Positions 1 through 8,383 of a stretch of 64,000 nt of DNA are shown piece by piece. Below the pieces are notes generated by a model. The model saw only the letters and a program-made list of their open reading frames with translations. It had not been told where the DNA came from and did not search any database. The position numbers and the translations under genes are program-made. The DNA comes from Alcaligenaceae bacterium (GTDB lineage: Bacteria > Pseudomonadota > Gammaproteobacteria > Burkholderiales > Burkholderiaceae_B). Position 1 is the stretch's first letter. Every line of letters begins with the position of its first letter. The stretch spans positions 124,001-188,000 of the forward strand of contig JACCEO010000006.1 of NCBI GenBank assembly GCA_013416485.1. Direction: 5' to 3'.

Positions 1-216
1 GCAATCCCTAAAAAATACGAGCAACATGCTCTTATAGAAGACTGTCAAGGTGTAGAGATTTGAGCAAAAAAGTACTATGACTGGTACTTAAGTTGTACTA
101 ACTTCAACGAACTTGAAAATCTAAGCCACCATATTACGGGTGAAAAAACACGAAGTCAACTGATTCGACGACTAGTAAGCATAAACTTGCACCGACTAAG
201 GGAATCCACCTACATA
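1..216 (+). pseudogene. Possible decayed reading frame upstream of mpg
   Basis: Frame 1 is open from the window edge to an in-frame TGA at 61-63, then open again without a stop until it runs into the mpg start at 217. The peptide after the TGA (AKKYYDWYLSCTNFNELENL at its start) has a protein-like composition, and a Trp codon at the TGA would join the halves naturally. It may be a gene with a TGG-to-TGA change. It may instead be the true 3' end of a gene stopping at 61-63, followed by chance-open noncoding DNA. I do not recognise the family. Only 71 codons are visible, so confidence is low. Confidence 0.25.
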
Positions 217-804
217 ATGCATAAACTTACACGCGATTTCTACAATAGAAACACCGAAACTGTTGCGCGCAGCCTACTAGGCAAACTCTTAATCCATTGT
301 GTAGATGGCATAGAGCGCATAGGGAAAATTACCGAAGTGGAAGCCTACCTAGGCCCTACAGATTTGGCGGCACACAGTTCCAAAGGCAATACTCCCAGGA
401 CACGCGTCATGTTCGGCCCACCGGGTTATGCCTATGTCTATTTAATTTACGGTATGCATCATTGCCTGAATGTAGTCACCGACACCATTGGCAGTGGTAC
501 TGGCGTGCTATTACGCGCCCTGAAACCTATTGCTAATTTGGATGGGGTAAATACTCGGGGGCCGGGCAGACTGTGTAAAGCGATGGGCATAGACCGCAGC
601 ATGTATGGCCATGATCTATGTAGTGATGACTTTTATATTGCCGCCGCAGATGCCCCGGAAGACATCACAATAGCAGCTAGCCCACGCATAGGCGTAGATT
701 ACGCCGGTGCATGGGCTACCAAACCACTACGCTTTTATATATATGGCAGCCATTATGTGTCGCGTTTGCCAGCACGAAAACAACATGCTGTACCTGACCA
801 CTAA
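217..804 (+). CDS. mpg: DNA-3-methyladenine (methylpurine) glycosylase, AAG/MPG family
   Basis: This is a monofunctional base-excision-repair glycosylase that removes alkylated purines such as 3-methyladenine, hypoxanthine and ethenoadenine. The 195-residue product has the family order: N-terminal FY-NRNTETVARSLLGKLL, the catalytic-base region IGKITEVEAYLGPTDLAAHS (Glu and Tyr of the EAY motif), then the DNA-intercalating and binding stretch GPPGYAYVYLIYGMHHCLNVV, and GPGRLCKAMGI. ATG 217 is chosen because it matches the usual family N-terminus. A TTG at 187 lies in the same frame and would add ten residues. An AAGGGA sequence sits about 14 nt upstream of 217, farther than ideal. The gene converges on the chemotaxis receptor. 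A second, unrelated alkyl-base glycosylase (AlkA type) lies at 24147-24803. Confidence 0.93.
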   Translation: MHKLTRDFYNRNTETVARSLLGKLLIHCVDGIERIGKITEVEAYLGPTDLAAHSSKGNTPRTRVMFGPPGYAYVYLIYGMHHCLNVVTDTIGSGTGVLLRALKPIANLDGVNTRGPGRLCKAMGIDRSMYGHDLCSDDFYIAAADAPEDITIAASPRIGVDYAGAWATKPLRFYIYGSHYVSRLPARKQHAVPDH

Positions 805-836
805 GGCTGCCACAATCACTTAAACGCCATTTCTTA

Positions 837-2447
837 TTAATAAGACAACTGAGGTGGTTCTTGCCGCGAGCTTTGATCCAGTCTTAGGCTTTCGACATCC
901 AGGGTCACTGTTGTAGGCAGTTTAAAACGCGCCACAATGTGTGCCAGAGTGCTGGCCTGCTCTTCCAGGCTTTTGGCAGCAGCAGCGGCCTGCTCAACTA
1001 GGGCCGCATTTTGCTGGGTACCACCGTCCATCTGGGTAACGGCTTGGCCAATTTCACTAATACCTACGCTTTGCTCTTCGCTGGCGGCAGTAATCTCTGT
1101 CATGATAACGGCCACTTCCTTCACTGACGTAACCACTTCTGACATGGTAGCGCCCGCTTCTTCTACTTGGCGATCACCAGCCTGAACACGGGCAACAGAA
1201 TCATCGATAAGAATTTTAATTTCCCGAGCTGCCGCGGCAGAACGTTGCGCTAGGGTACGCACTTCAGAGGCTACCACTGCAAAGCCCCTACCTTGCTCGC
1301 CAGCGCGTGCTGCTTCTACCGCAGCATTCAAGGCCAGAATGTTGGTCTGAAAGGCTATGCCATCAATGACACTAATAATGTCAACAATTTTGACCGAGCT
1401 TTCCTTAATGGACTCCATCGTATTAACCACGCCAGCAACAGCATCCCCACCACGGCCAGCAATACCCGAGGCAGATGTAGCTAAAGTATCCGCCTGCCTA
1501 GCGTTATCCACGTTTTGCCTGACCGTACTGGTTAATTGCTCCATTGCCGTGGCCGTTTCTTCCAAACTGGCAGCCTGGGCTTCAGTACGTGAGGACAGAT
1601 CCGAGTTCCCCATGGCAATTTCTGTAGCTGCGGTATCTATAGCGTCAGCGGCTTGTTGAATTTCGCGTACGGTTTGAGCCAGGTTCTGCTGCATGGCATG
1701 CATGGCAAACATCAGGCTGGAACGGTCCCCCTGTCGCAAGGTAACGACGGTAGAGAAATTACCTTCGGAGATATCACGCGCCAGTGCAGCGGCATCATCA
1801 GGCTCACCGCCCAATTGGCGCATGACGTTACGGGTTAACCAACCCATCATTAATCCGCCAAACACCAAGGCAATTAACACCAACACCAAACTGATAATCA
1901 ACATTTTCTGCGTAAAATCGGTCATATCGGTCTTGGCGTTTTCGACCATTTGTTGATGCTCGCCTATGGACTGCGTCAACAAACGACGAAGTTCCAACCA
2001 TACGGGTGCCTCTTCACGCACTATCATGGAAATGGCTTCGGATTGACGGTGCTCGCCCGCTAAGTCTATGACCTTGGCCTGTATAGGCTTTTGTTGCTCA
2101 CGGACCTTTTTGATCTCCGATAGCGACCTTAGCACCGCCGGGTTATCAGCTGCGGCGTCTACGGCAAGCTGATAGGCGGTCTCAAATTCTTTGGCGGCAA
2201 CGTCTAAAAAGCCATCGTAGACGGCTCGGTTATTCGGTTCTAGCACTACGTTACGCAAAGCTTGACCCATTTGCAGACCTTGTGCATACATACTGGTCTC
2301 GGCTTGCAGTAAGGTCTGATCTATATCTATAAATTGCTGAAATCGATTTTTCGTATTCTGCATCCCAGCTAAAGCCACCACCAATGCCAATAAGAACAGG
2401 CCAAATGCCAAGCCAGTACTTAACACCATTTTATTTCTTAATTTCAT
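837..2447 (-). CDS. Methyl-accepting chemotaxis protein
   Basis: This is an inner-membrane chemoreceptor that passes ligand binding to CheA/CheW. The 536 residues show a first membrane helix at about 7-29, a periplasmic four-helix-bundle type sensor (about 30-188), a second helix at about 190-212, a HAMP linker, and a long cytoplasmic coiled coil with the conserved hairpin tip [20 protein letters not shown] followed by [21 protein letters not shown]. The C-terminus lacks a recognisable CheR-docking pentapeptide. ATG 2447 is preferred over one 54 nt upstream because it places the basic MKLRNK stretch right before the first helix. No che or flagellar genes are in the window, so the ligand cannot be inferred. 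Confidence 0.95.
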   Translation of the reverse strand: MKLRNKMVLSTGLAFGLFLLALVVALAGMQNTKNRFQQFIDIDQTLLQAETSMYAQGLQMGQALRNVVLEPNNRAVYDGFLDVAAKEFETAYQLAVDAAADNPAVLRSLSEIKKVREQQKPIQAKVIDLAGEHRQSEAISMIVREEAPVWLELRRLLTQSIGEHQQMVENAKTDMTDFTQKMLIISLVLVLIALVFGGLMMGWLTRNVMRQLGGEPDDAAALARDISEGNFSTVVTLRQGDRSSLMFAMHAMQQNLAQTVREIQQAADAIDTAATEIAMGNSDLSSRTEAQAASLEETATAMEQLTSTVRQNVDNARQADTLATSASGIAGRGGDAVAGVVNTMESIKESSVKIVDIISVIDGIAFQTNILALNAAVEAARAGEQGRGFAVVASEVRTLAQRSAAAAREIKILIDDSVARVQAGDRQVEEAGATMSEVVTSVKEVAVIMTEITAASEEQSVGISEIGQAVTQMDGGTQQNAALVEQAAAAAKSLEEQASTLAHIVARFKLPTTVTLDVESLRLDQSSRQEPPQLSY

Positions 2448-2854
2448 GAAAATCCCAATAAAGCGCGTAAAACCTACTGCGCTGGAAGTATTACCGAACA
2501 TATCGATTATGTAACATTTTACGTCATTCTGACGCTAAAATTTAGCGGCCTCGCAACCAATTGACCTCGTGCTTGATGCTGATCAAACCAATAAACACGA
2601 CAAAACTCATATGTTTTCGCAGAAAAATGCCATCCTATGAGCAGCGCCATACGAGACATCAACCTAATTAAAGATAAACTTGATCAAAAAAAGCAAAATA
2701 AGCCAAAAAACAGAAAAATATTTTATTTGTTACAATTTAAAATAAAGCACAATAAAAACAATAGCTTAATAAAGACAAAAGCACATAACATAGTCTAAAA
2801 AAAGCCAATCTGATGAATTTCGAGTGATTATTTGGAATAAAAGCCCGGTTCTAT
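2448..2854. other. Intergenic region, strongly A+T-rich
   Basis: About 400 bp with no convincing gene separate the receptor gene (leftward) from tRNA-Arg (rightward). The stretch from about 2640 to 2820 is markedly A-rich on the plus strand, with many A tracts, unlike the surrounding DNA. It must contain the receptor promoter, but I cannot assign a -35/-10 pair with confidence. Such A-tract DNA is often curved and bound by nucleoid proteins, which is inference here. Confidence 0.5.
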
Positions 2855-2883
2855 GTGACAAACGAAAAAGGTCGTGCTATAGT
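2855..2883 (+). promoter_or_regulatory. Predicted sigma-70 promoter of tRNA-Arg(ACG)
   Basis: GTGACA at 2855-2860 (five of six match TTGACA) and TATAGT at 2878-2883 are separated by exactly 17 bp. Transcription would start about 8-9 nt before the mature tRNA at 2899. Confidence 0.6.
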
Positions 2884-2898
2884 TATGCCTCTTCCAAA

Positions 2899-2975
2899 GC
2901 GGCTGTAGCTCAGTTGGATAGAGTACTTGGCTACGAACCAAGGGGTCGTGAGTTCGAATCTTGCCAGCCGCGCCA
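2899..2975 (+). tRNA. tRNA-Arg (anticodon ACG)
   Basis: A 77-nt cloverleaf with acceptor strands GCGGCTG and CAGCCGC pairing perfectly. The anticodon stem CTTGG/CCAAG encloses the loop CTACGAA, and the T arm GTTCGAATC is present. The discriminator is G and the CCA is encoded at 2973-2975. ACG is the wobble (A-to-I edited) arginine anticodon reading CGU/CGC/CGA. Confidence 0.97.
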
Positions 2976-2981
2976 GAATAC

Positions 2982-3012
2982 GGGCCTTCCAGAAATGGAA
3001 GGCCCATTTCTA
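2982..3012 (+). terminator. Rho-independent terminator after tRNA-Arg
   Basis: A perfect 9-bp G+C-rich stem (GGGCCTTCC at 2982-2990 with GGAAGGCCC at 2997-3005) with a 6-nt loop, followed by ATTTCTATT. It starts 7 nt after the encoded CCA. Confidence 0.8.
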
Positions 3013-3105
3013 TTCTACGATGCAATTGAGCCTGCATTACGTCACCAAGCCCATAACCTTACAAAACAAGGCGACGTCAGACTCTAGTGAATAAGGCTGT
3101 TTTGT

Positions 3106-3714
3106 ATGGATAAGACAAACAATACAATTCACTCATGCACGCTCACCGGGCAGCATGTTGAACTCGTCCCACTTTCCCAAGATCACAAAAATGATTTGAT
3201 TGACGCCGTCAATGACGGAAGTCTTTGGCGGCTTTGGTATACCAACATCCCAAGCCCCGAGCGTATGCACGCTGAAATCGAACGTCGCCTTGGCTTATTA
3301 GCGGCTGGAAGCATGGTGCCATTCACCGTGATCGACCGCCCAAGTGGCCGCATCGTCGGTATGACCACCTACATGAATATCGATGCAAGCGGTCCGCGCG
3401 TTGAAATTGGGTCAACCTGGTATGCACAAAGCGTTCAACGCACCCCACTCAACACAGAAGCTAAGCTTCTGCTGCTAACCCATGCCTTTGAACAACTCAA
3501 TTGCCTGGCTGTTGAGTTTCGGACACATTTTTTTAATCATCAAAGCCGTCGCGCTATTGAACGCCTAGGCGCCAAACTGGATGGTGTATTACGCAGTCAC
3601 CTACGCACACCTGATGGCGCACTACGAGACACCTGCGTCTATAGCATTATCGCCAGCGAATGGCCTACCGTGCGCACCCACTTGAGCTGGAAAATCACCG
3701 AAAACAAGCGTTAA
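3106..3714 (+). CDS. GNAT-family N-acetyltransferase (RimJ/RimL-like)
   Basis: This 202-residue protein resembles the Acetyltransf_3 branch of the GNAT fold, which moves an acetyl group from acetyl-CoA to an amine. Typical features are the N-terminal TGQHVELVPLSQDH segment, strand VPFTVIDRPSGRIVGMTTYM (about 72-91), the EIGSTWYAQSVQRTPLNTEA acetyl-CoA-loop region, and the FFNHQSRRAIERLGAKLDG segment that ends the fold. Close homologues include ribosomal-protein alanine acetyltransferases and uncharacterised enzymes; the substrate cannot be told here. It stands alone between tRNA-Arg and the hydroxy-acid dehydrogenase, with only a weak ribosome-binding site (AAGGC). Confidence 0.88.
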   Translation: MDKTNNTIHSCTLTGQHVELVPLSQDHKNDLIDAVNDGSLWRLWYTNIPSPERMHAEIERRLGLLAAGSMVPFTVIDRPSGRIVGMTTYMNIDASGPRVEIGSTWYAQSVQRTPLNTEAKLLLLTHAFEQLNCLAVEFRTHFFNHQSRRAIERLGAKLDGVLRSHLRTPDGALRDTCVYSIIASEWPTVRTHLSWKITENKR

Positions 3715-3781
3715 CACTCTGGTTCGTAGTGCTCTATATAATTCACTTACCAACTACACTTGCCCATTCTGGAGGCCACCC

Positions 3782-4942
3782 TTGAGACCACTATCCAAAG
3801 TCACCTGCACTGAGGACTTTCGCCGTTTGGCTCAACGCCGCGTACCGCGCATGTTCTATGACTATGCGGACTCAGGATCCTGGACAGAAACCACCTACCG
3901 TGCCAACGAAACCGATTTTCAAGCACTGAAATTTCGCCAGCGTGTTGCTATCGATATAGAACATCGCTCGTTGCGCTCAAGCATGGTAGGGCAAGACGTA
4001 AGTATGCCCGTAGCCATTGCCCCCACAGGCTTAACTGGCATGCAACATGCCGATGGCGAAATCCTAGGCGCGCGTGCCGCCGAGAAATTCGGCATCCCGT
4101 TTACCTTATCCACCATGAGCATTTGCTCAATTGAGGACATTGCCGACCATACCCAGCAACCTTTCTGGTTCCAGCTGTATGTCATGCGTGATCGCGACTA
4201 CATAGGCAGACTGATAGACCGTGCCAAAGCGGCCAACTGTTCTGCCTTGGTGCTAACTCTGGACTTACAGGTATTAGGCCAGCGTCATAAGGACATACGT
4301 AACGGCCTAAGCACACCCCCCAAACCCACACTTGCCAATCTGATCAATCTAGCAAGCAAACCTGCCTGGTGCATGGGCATGCTAGGCACACCCAGACGCA
4401 GCTTTGGCAACATAGTGGGACACGCCAAAGGCGTCAAAGACCTATCGTCGCTAGCATCTTGGACAGCCGAGCAGTTTGACCCCACCCTAAGTTGGCAAGA
4501 CATAGAATGGATCAAAAACCGCTGGGGTGGTAAGTTAATACTTAAAGGCATCATGGATGCGCGTGATGCCCGTTTAGCTGTGGACAGCGGCGCCGACGCC
4601 CTGGTGGTGTCCAATCATGGTGGTCGTCAACTAGACGGTGCACCATCCACCATATCGGCATTGCCACACATTGTTCATGCTGTGGGTAACCAGATCGAAG
4701 TCTGGCTGGATGGCGGCATACGATCAGGGCAAGACGTATTAAAAGCAATAGCCTTAGGGGCAAAAGGCACCATGATAGGCCGATCGTTTCTATATGCACT
4801 GGGTGCCAAAGGTGAAGCCGGCGTTTTGCGTAGCCTAGAACTTATGGCCAATGAGCTAGATGTCAGCATGGGGTTTTGCGGCCATACCGACATCCGCAGT
4901 GTCGATCGTTCTATTTTGCTAAACGGCAATATCTACGATTAA
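3782..4942 (+). CDS. FMN-dependent alpha-hydroxy-acid dehydrogenase (L-lactate dehydrogenase-like)
   Basis: This enzyme oxidises an L-2-hydroxy acid, such as L-lactate, to the 2-keto acid and passes electrons to quinone or oxygen. The 386-residue TIM barrel has MFYDYADSGSWTE near the N-terminus, the FMN-phosphate segment AIAPTGLTGMQHADGE, and the signature VSNHGGRQLD with the catalytic His at about residue 279, followed by WLDGGIRSGQDVLKAIALGA. I start it at a TTG codon because GGAGG lies at 3771-3775, six bases upstream, and no ATG fits. It probably forms an operon with the transporter-like gene 16 bp downstream. Glycolate or mandelate oxidase-like activity is also possible. Confidence 0.92.
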   Translation: MRPLSKVTCTEDFRRLAQRRVPRMFYDYADSGSWTETTYRANETDFQALKFRQRVAIDIEHRSLRSSMVGQDVSMPVAIAPTGLTGMQHADGEILGARAAEKFGIPFTLSTMSICSIEDIADHTQQPFWFQLYVMRDRDYIGRLIDRAKAANCSALVLTLDLQVLGQRHKDIRNGLSTPPKPTLANLINLASKPAWCMGMLGTPRRSFGNIVGHAKGVKDLSSLASWTAEQFDPTLSWQDIEWIKNRWGGKLILKGIMDARDARLAVDSGADALVVSNHGGRQLDGAPSTISALPHIVHAVGNQIEVWLDGGIRSGQDVLKAIALGAKGTMIGRSFLYALGAKGEAGVLRSLELMANELDVSMGFCGHTDIRSVDRSILLNGNIYD

Positions 4943-4958
4943 TTTCCCATAGCCCCTT

Positions 4959-5960
4959 ATGCAACGCTTACGTCTAGTATTCGATAACTTCACTCTGATC
5001 CTGATTGCGGTTGTTGCCGCTGCCACCCTGATACCTGTTCACGGTGTGGGCGCTGCCATCTTTGATGTCATCACCACTGCAGCCATCGCCTTGCTGTTCT
5101 TTATGCATGGTGCCAAGCTATCGCGTAGTGCCATTATTGCGGGCGCGACACACTGGCGGCTGCATCTACTGGTGTTTGCCTGTACCTTTATTATGTTCCC
5201 CCTACTGGGCTGGGGGTTCAAACCCGTGTTAGAACCTTTGCTAGGCAGTCCCCTATACGTGGGTGTGCTCTACCTATGCGTACTACCTGGCACTGTGCAA
5301 TCGGCCATTGCATTTACCTCTATTGCCAAGGGTAATGTGTCGGCAGCTGTGTGCAGCGCCTCGGCCTCTAGCATTATTGGCATAGTGCTAACTCCTTTTT
5401 TATTAAAACTGGTGCTGGATGCTAGTGCAGAACAAGGCACGACCTCTATGGTTAGCGCAATTGTTCATATTAGCGCCCAACTACTGCTGCCTTTTGTAGC
5501 AGGTCACCTATCACGCCCCTGGATAGGCAACTGGATAGACCGTAACCGCCACTGGCTGGTTAGTGTGGATCAAAGTTCTATCCTGCTGGTGGTATATACC
5601 GCTTTTAGCGCTTCAGTGGTGGGTGGTTTGTGGCAAACTGTACCGCCCAAAGCCCTGCTTATCGTCACCATTATTTCTTGCGTATTGCTGGCCCTGGCTT
5701 TGGGGCTGACCACCATACTATCGCGCAAACTAAGCTTCAGCACAGAAGATGAAATCACCATCGTTTTTTGTGGATCCAAGAAAAGCATGGCTACTGGTGT
5801 CCCTATGGCCCAGGTACTATTTACTGGTAGCGCTATAGGCCCCGCTTTACTGCCTTTGATTATTTTTCATCAAATACAATTAATGGTGTGCTCTGTAATG
5901 GCACAGCGCTACGCTCGTCGTGTCGCCACACTTACGGCGGCCACGGCCACCTCGCCATAG
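4959..5960 (+). CDS. Bile acid:sodium symporter-family protein (YfeH-like)
   Basis: A 333-residue integral membrane protein with about ten hydrophobic segments. It shows the SBF-like motifs LFFMHGAKLSRSAIIAG, VLYLCVLPGTVQSAIAFTSI and the C-terminal FCGSKKSMATGVPMAQVLF, the last being typical of the YfeH branch (PF13593) of the bile acid/sodium symporter superfamily. The transported compound in bacteria is not established. Its position 16 bp after an alpha-hydroxy-acid dehydrogenase suggests a small organic acid, by inference. ATG 4959 starts a short basic N-terminus (MQRLR) just before the first helix. Confidence 0.88.
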   Translation: MQRLRLVFDNFTLILIAVVAAATLIPVHGVGAAIFDVITTAAIALLFFMHGAKLSRSAIIAGATHWRLHLLVFACTFIMFPLLGWGFKPVLEPLLGSPLYVGVLYLCVLPGTVQSAIAFTSIAKGNVSAAVCSASASSIIGIVLTPFLLKLVLDASAEQGTTSMVSAIVHISAQLLLPFVAGHLSRPWIGNWIDRNRHWLVSVDQSSILLVVYTAFSASVVGGLWQTVPPKALLIVTIISCVLLALALGLTTILSRKLSFSTEDEITIVFCGSKKSMATGVPMAQVLFTGSAIGPALLPLIIFHQIQLMVCSVMAQRYARRVATLTAATATSP

Positions 5961-5973
5961 CAACGGCCCAGCC

Positions 5974-6387
5974 ATGACTAGGCCTGCAATACACGTACGT
6001 GAAGATGAAGTAGTTTTTACTGCCATACGCGCCCAAGGCGCAGGCGGACAAAACGTCAATAAGGTCTCTAGTGCCATCCACCTACGCTTTTCGATTCCGG
6101 AATCAAGTTTGCCAGACAGCATCAAAGCCAGCTTAATGTCACGTCAAGACCACCGTATTACAGCAGATGGTTTAGTCGTCATCAAAGCCCAAGGCAGCCG
6201 CAGTCAAGAGCAAAACCGTATCGAAGCTATGATTCGCCTGCAGGCCTTGGTGGATGCGGCCAGCGTGGTCCAAAAGACGCGTAAAGCGACACGGCCCACC
6301 TTAGGATCCAAACACCGCCGCCTAGAAGGAAAAGCCGTACGCGGACAGATTAAACGTTTGCGCGTACGGATAAACCACACTGACTAA
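5974..6387 (+). CDS. arfB: Alternative ribosome-rescue factor ArfB (YaeJ), peptidyl-tRNA hydrolase
   Basis: ArfB binds the A site of ribosomes stalled at mRNA ends and hydrolyses peptidyl-tRNA without a stop codon. The 137-residue product contains the catalytic GGQ in RAQGAGGQNVNKVSSAIHLR (near residue 27). Its C-terminal tail is strongly basic (KTRKATRPTLGSKHRRLEGK and beyond), which in the family inserts into the empty mRNA channel. ATG 5974 lies 14 bp after the symporter stop. An in-frame ATG at 5920 is inside the symporter gene and would add 18 low-complexity residues, so I reject it. Length matches the family (about 140). Confidence 0.94.
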   Translation: MTRPAIHVREDEVVFTAIRAQGAGGQNVNKVSSAIHLRFSIPESSLPDSIKASLMSRQDHRITADGLVVIKAQGSRSQEQNRIEAMIRLQALVDAASVVQKTRKATRPTLGSKHRRLEGKAVRGQIKRLRVRINHTD

Positions 6388-6399
6388 TACAAGCTGGCG

Positions 6400-7182
6400 T
6401 TATACCAACGACTGCATATTGCCATCAACCACTAGCGCTTGCCCAGTAACACTATTAGCTGCACCGCTAGCGGTAAATAGGGCCATGTTGGCTATGTCTT
6501 TAGCGGTAACCATGCGCCCCAACGATGACCGACTTTCATACGTTTTCGTCAACTCATCAACAGGCACGCCCATAGTTTTAGCTTTTGCAGCAATAACGGC
6601 TTGTACACGTGGCCCTTCGACAGCGCCAGGCAAAATAGCATTGACCCGTATACCAAACTGACCCAACTCTATGGCCAACGACTTAGTGAAGCCGATAACC
6701 GCCCACTTGGATGCAGAATACGGTGCACGGCCGGCGTAGCCCAAATGACCCGCAACAGATGACATATTGATCATGACGCCAGCATCCGAAGCCTTTAGCA
6801 TGGGTATGGCCAAACGCGCGCACAAGAACTGCCCAGTGATATTTATATCCAGAGTTCTATCCCAATCGGCTTTGGTAACGGATTCGATATAGGCAGTAGG
6901 GCCAGCAATACCGGCGTTATTGATCAAAACATCCAAGCCACCCAACCGAGTACTTACCTGCTGAAATAAATCACTAACACTGGCTTCGTCAGATACATCA
7001 CTGACTGCAGTATGCACCGTGGGGAATTCAGCCTGAACGATACCCAACTGTTTTTCATCGATATCGCAAATAAAGACTTCGCATCCTGCACCCAAAAAAG
7101 ACTTAAGCATTTCCAGGCCCAACCCGCTGGCACCGGCTGTAATTAAGACTTTCTTCCCTTTCATGCTGACATCATCAAACAC
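6400..7182 (-). CDS. SDR-family NAD(P)-dependent oxidoreductase
   Basis: A classical short-chain dehydrogenase of about 260 residues. It has the cofactor-binding glycine motif ITAGASGLGLE (the usual first Gly position is Ala), NNAGIAGP, the catalytic Ser in MSSVAGHLG and the Tyr/Lys pair in YSASKWAV, ending with the family-typical TGQALVVDGN. The start is a GTG at 7182, chosen because AAGGAAG lies about 6 nt upstream; an ATG at 7164 is the alternative. The gene follows the carnitine-dehydrogenase-like gene on the same strand, with an intercistronic hairpin between them. A role in oxidising a beta-hydroxy acid is likely from context, but the substrate is unknown. Confidence 0.9.
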   Translation of the reverse strand: MFDDVSMKGKKVLITAGASGLGLEMLKSFLGAGCEVFICDIDEKQLGIVQAEFPTVHTAVSDVSDEASVSDLFQQVSTRLGGLDVLINNAGIAGPTAYIESVTKADWDRTLDINITGQFLCARLAIPMLKASDAGVMINMSSVAGHLGYAGRAPYSASKWAVIGFTKSLAIELGQFGIRVNAILPGAVEGPRVQAVIAAKAKTMGVPVDELTKTYESRSSLGRMVTAKDIANMALFTASGAANSVTGQALVVDGNMQSLV

Positions 7183-7205
7183 ATTTCTTCCTTTATGTAA
7201 TAACC

Positions 7206-7229
7206 GCACACGGCATAAAAGCCATGTGC
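7206..7229 (-). promoter_or_regulatory. Intercistronic stem-loop
   Basis: GCACACGGC (7206-7214) pairs with GCCATGTGC (7221-7229) except for one C/A mismatch, around a 6-nt loop. It is not followed by a U run on the minus strand, so it is more likely an mRNA processing or stability element between the two dehydrogenase genes than a terminator. Confidence 0.4.
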
Positions 7230-7264
7230 TTAATAGTATTTTTATGCGTGAACTATAACTATGC

Positions 7265-8185
7265 CTAGCTAGCTTTTGCCTTTAGTAAGCCTGCCAGCAA
7301 ACGATCCCGCTTACCCACCAAGTCGCTCTGGTCCATAGACTGTAATTCGTCATCTACACCCGCAACCAACTTAGCAATCAGCTCAGGGGTTAGTTTCGGA
7401 GTACCCAGATCTGCCCACCAGTCCTCTATGGGTGGCCCCAAATGTTCTAGCACGTGGGCAATGCCCCCTTCGCCGCCCGACAAATGCAGGTTCAAGAAAG
7501 GACCCAACAAGGCCCAACGTAGTCCTGGCCCTTCGGAAATGGCCACATCCAGGTCCGCCACGGAAATCACACCCTGCTCTACCAGGTAAAAAGCCTCGCG
7601 CCATAACGCGGCCTGTAAACGGTTGGCTACGTGGCCTTTGACTTCCGTGCGTACATGAATGGCTTTTTTACCAATACGCTGATAAAAGTCTATGGTTTTT
7701 TGTACAACATCAGGCGAGGTCAACTTACCGCCTATGACTTCAACCAAAGGAATTAAATGCGGTGGATTAAACGGGTGTCCTAATACGATGCGTTCGGGAT
7801 GCTTAGCCCCTAATTGGATATCACTCACCAATAGCCCAGACGAACTAGACGAAATAATGACATCAGGCCTAACGGCAGCTTCCATTTCCGCAAGCAGTTG
7901 GTGCTTGATTGCTAGCCTTTCAGGCGCACTTTCTTGAACAAAATCAGCGTTTCTAACAGCGTCGGCCAGGTTTTTGTGGAACACCAAGTGTTTTCTATCC
8001 GCATTTGGAGCCAAACCTTGCTCGACCAAGGCTGGCCAAAAAGAACCGACCAGCGCATGCAGCTGGGCCTCGGCAGTTTCCGAGGGGTCATACGCCGTAA
8101 CGTTAAACCCTTTTGCTAAAAAATAAGCGGCCCAACTAGCACCAATAACGCCGCAGCCGACCACTGCAATATTCTTTACATCCAT
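7265..8185 (-). CDS. 3-hydroxyacyl-CoA dehydrogenase-family enzyme (L-carnitine dehydrogenase-like)
   Basis: The 306-residue protein has an N-terminal Rossmann fold with AVVGCGVIGASWAAYFLAKG (about 7-26) and ESAPERLAIKHQL, followed by SSSSSGL and GHPFNPPHLIPLVEV, where the His of the family catalytic pair sits. The C-terminal helical domain has KGHVANRLQAALWREA and SEGPGLRWALLGPF. The NPPHLIPLVEV segment and single C-terminal domain are typical of L-carnitine dehydrogenases and related lambda-crystallin-like enzymes, which act on free beta-hydroxy acids rather than CoA esters. AGGAG six nt upstream supports ATG 8185. In Pseudomonas, carnitine dehydrogenase works with a DUF849 enzyme; such an enzyme is encoded divergently at 9595. 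Carnitine itself is not proven. Confidence 0.85.
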   Translation of the reverse strand: MDVKNIAVVGCGVIGASWAAYFLAKGFNVTAYDPSETAEAQLHALVGSFWPALVEQGLAPNADRKHLVFHKNLADAVRNADFVQESAPERLAIKHQLLAEMEAAVRPDVIISSSSSGLLVSDIQLGAKHPERIVLGHPFNPPHLIPLVEVIGGKLTSPDVVQKTIDFYQRIGKKAIHVRTEVKGHVANRLQAALWREAFYLVEQGVISVADLDVAISEGPGLRWALLGPFLNLHLSGGEGGIAHVLEHLGPPIEDWWADLGTPKLTPELIAKLVAGVDDELQSMDQSDLVGKRDRLLAGLLKAKAS

Positions 8186-8300
8186 TCCAAACTCCTGCTT
8201 TTTATCTAGGTAGTGTGTTTAGAAGAATAGCACTTTGCCAGCCGCCACCCATGCGCTAAAAATACGGGTTAATACGTATAAAACCTTATTGACGAAGCCT

Positions 8301-8314
8301 GTATTAATTCATAC
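8301..8314. promoter_or_regulatory. Near-palindromic operator-like site
   Basis: GTATTAATTCATAC is a 14-bp inverted repeat with a single mismatched pair, in the middle of the divergent promoter region 8186-8383. It could bind a dimeric regulator. No regulator gene is adjacent. Confidence 0.35.
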
Positions 8315-8334
8315 AGTTATCGCTTGAATTATCA

Positions 8335-8354
8335 TAGAAAATCATGATTTTCTA
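8335..8354. promoter_or_regulatory. Perfect 20-bp palindrome, candidate operator
   Basis: TAGAAAATCATGATTTTCTA reads identically on both strands. It starts 29 nt upstream of the substrate-binding protein start codon and directly follows a plausible -10 (TATCAT at 8330-8335, with TTCATA at 8308-8313 as a -35 sixteen bp away). A repressor bound here would cover the start of transcription. The placement is seen; the function is inferred. Confidence 0.55.
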
Positions 8355-8383
8355 GCAACACTGCATAACATAAGGCATAAAAC

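Noticed and set aside
2899-2975. An attachment site for an integrated element at tRNA-Arg(ACG).
   Set aside because: No integrase gene and no direct repeat of the tRNA 3' end are found nearby.
4285-4614. Antisense open frames inside real genes, such as one opposite the hydroxy-acid dehydrogenase.
   Set aside because: Their composition mirrors codon bias of the sense gene, they lack ribosome-binding sites, and they match no known family.
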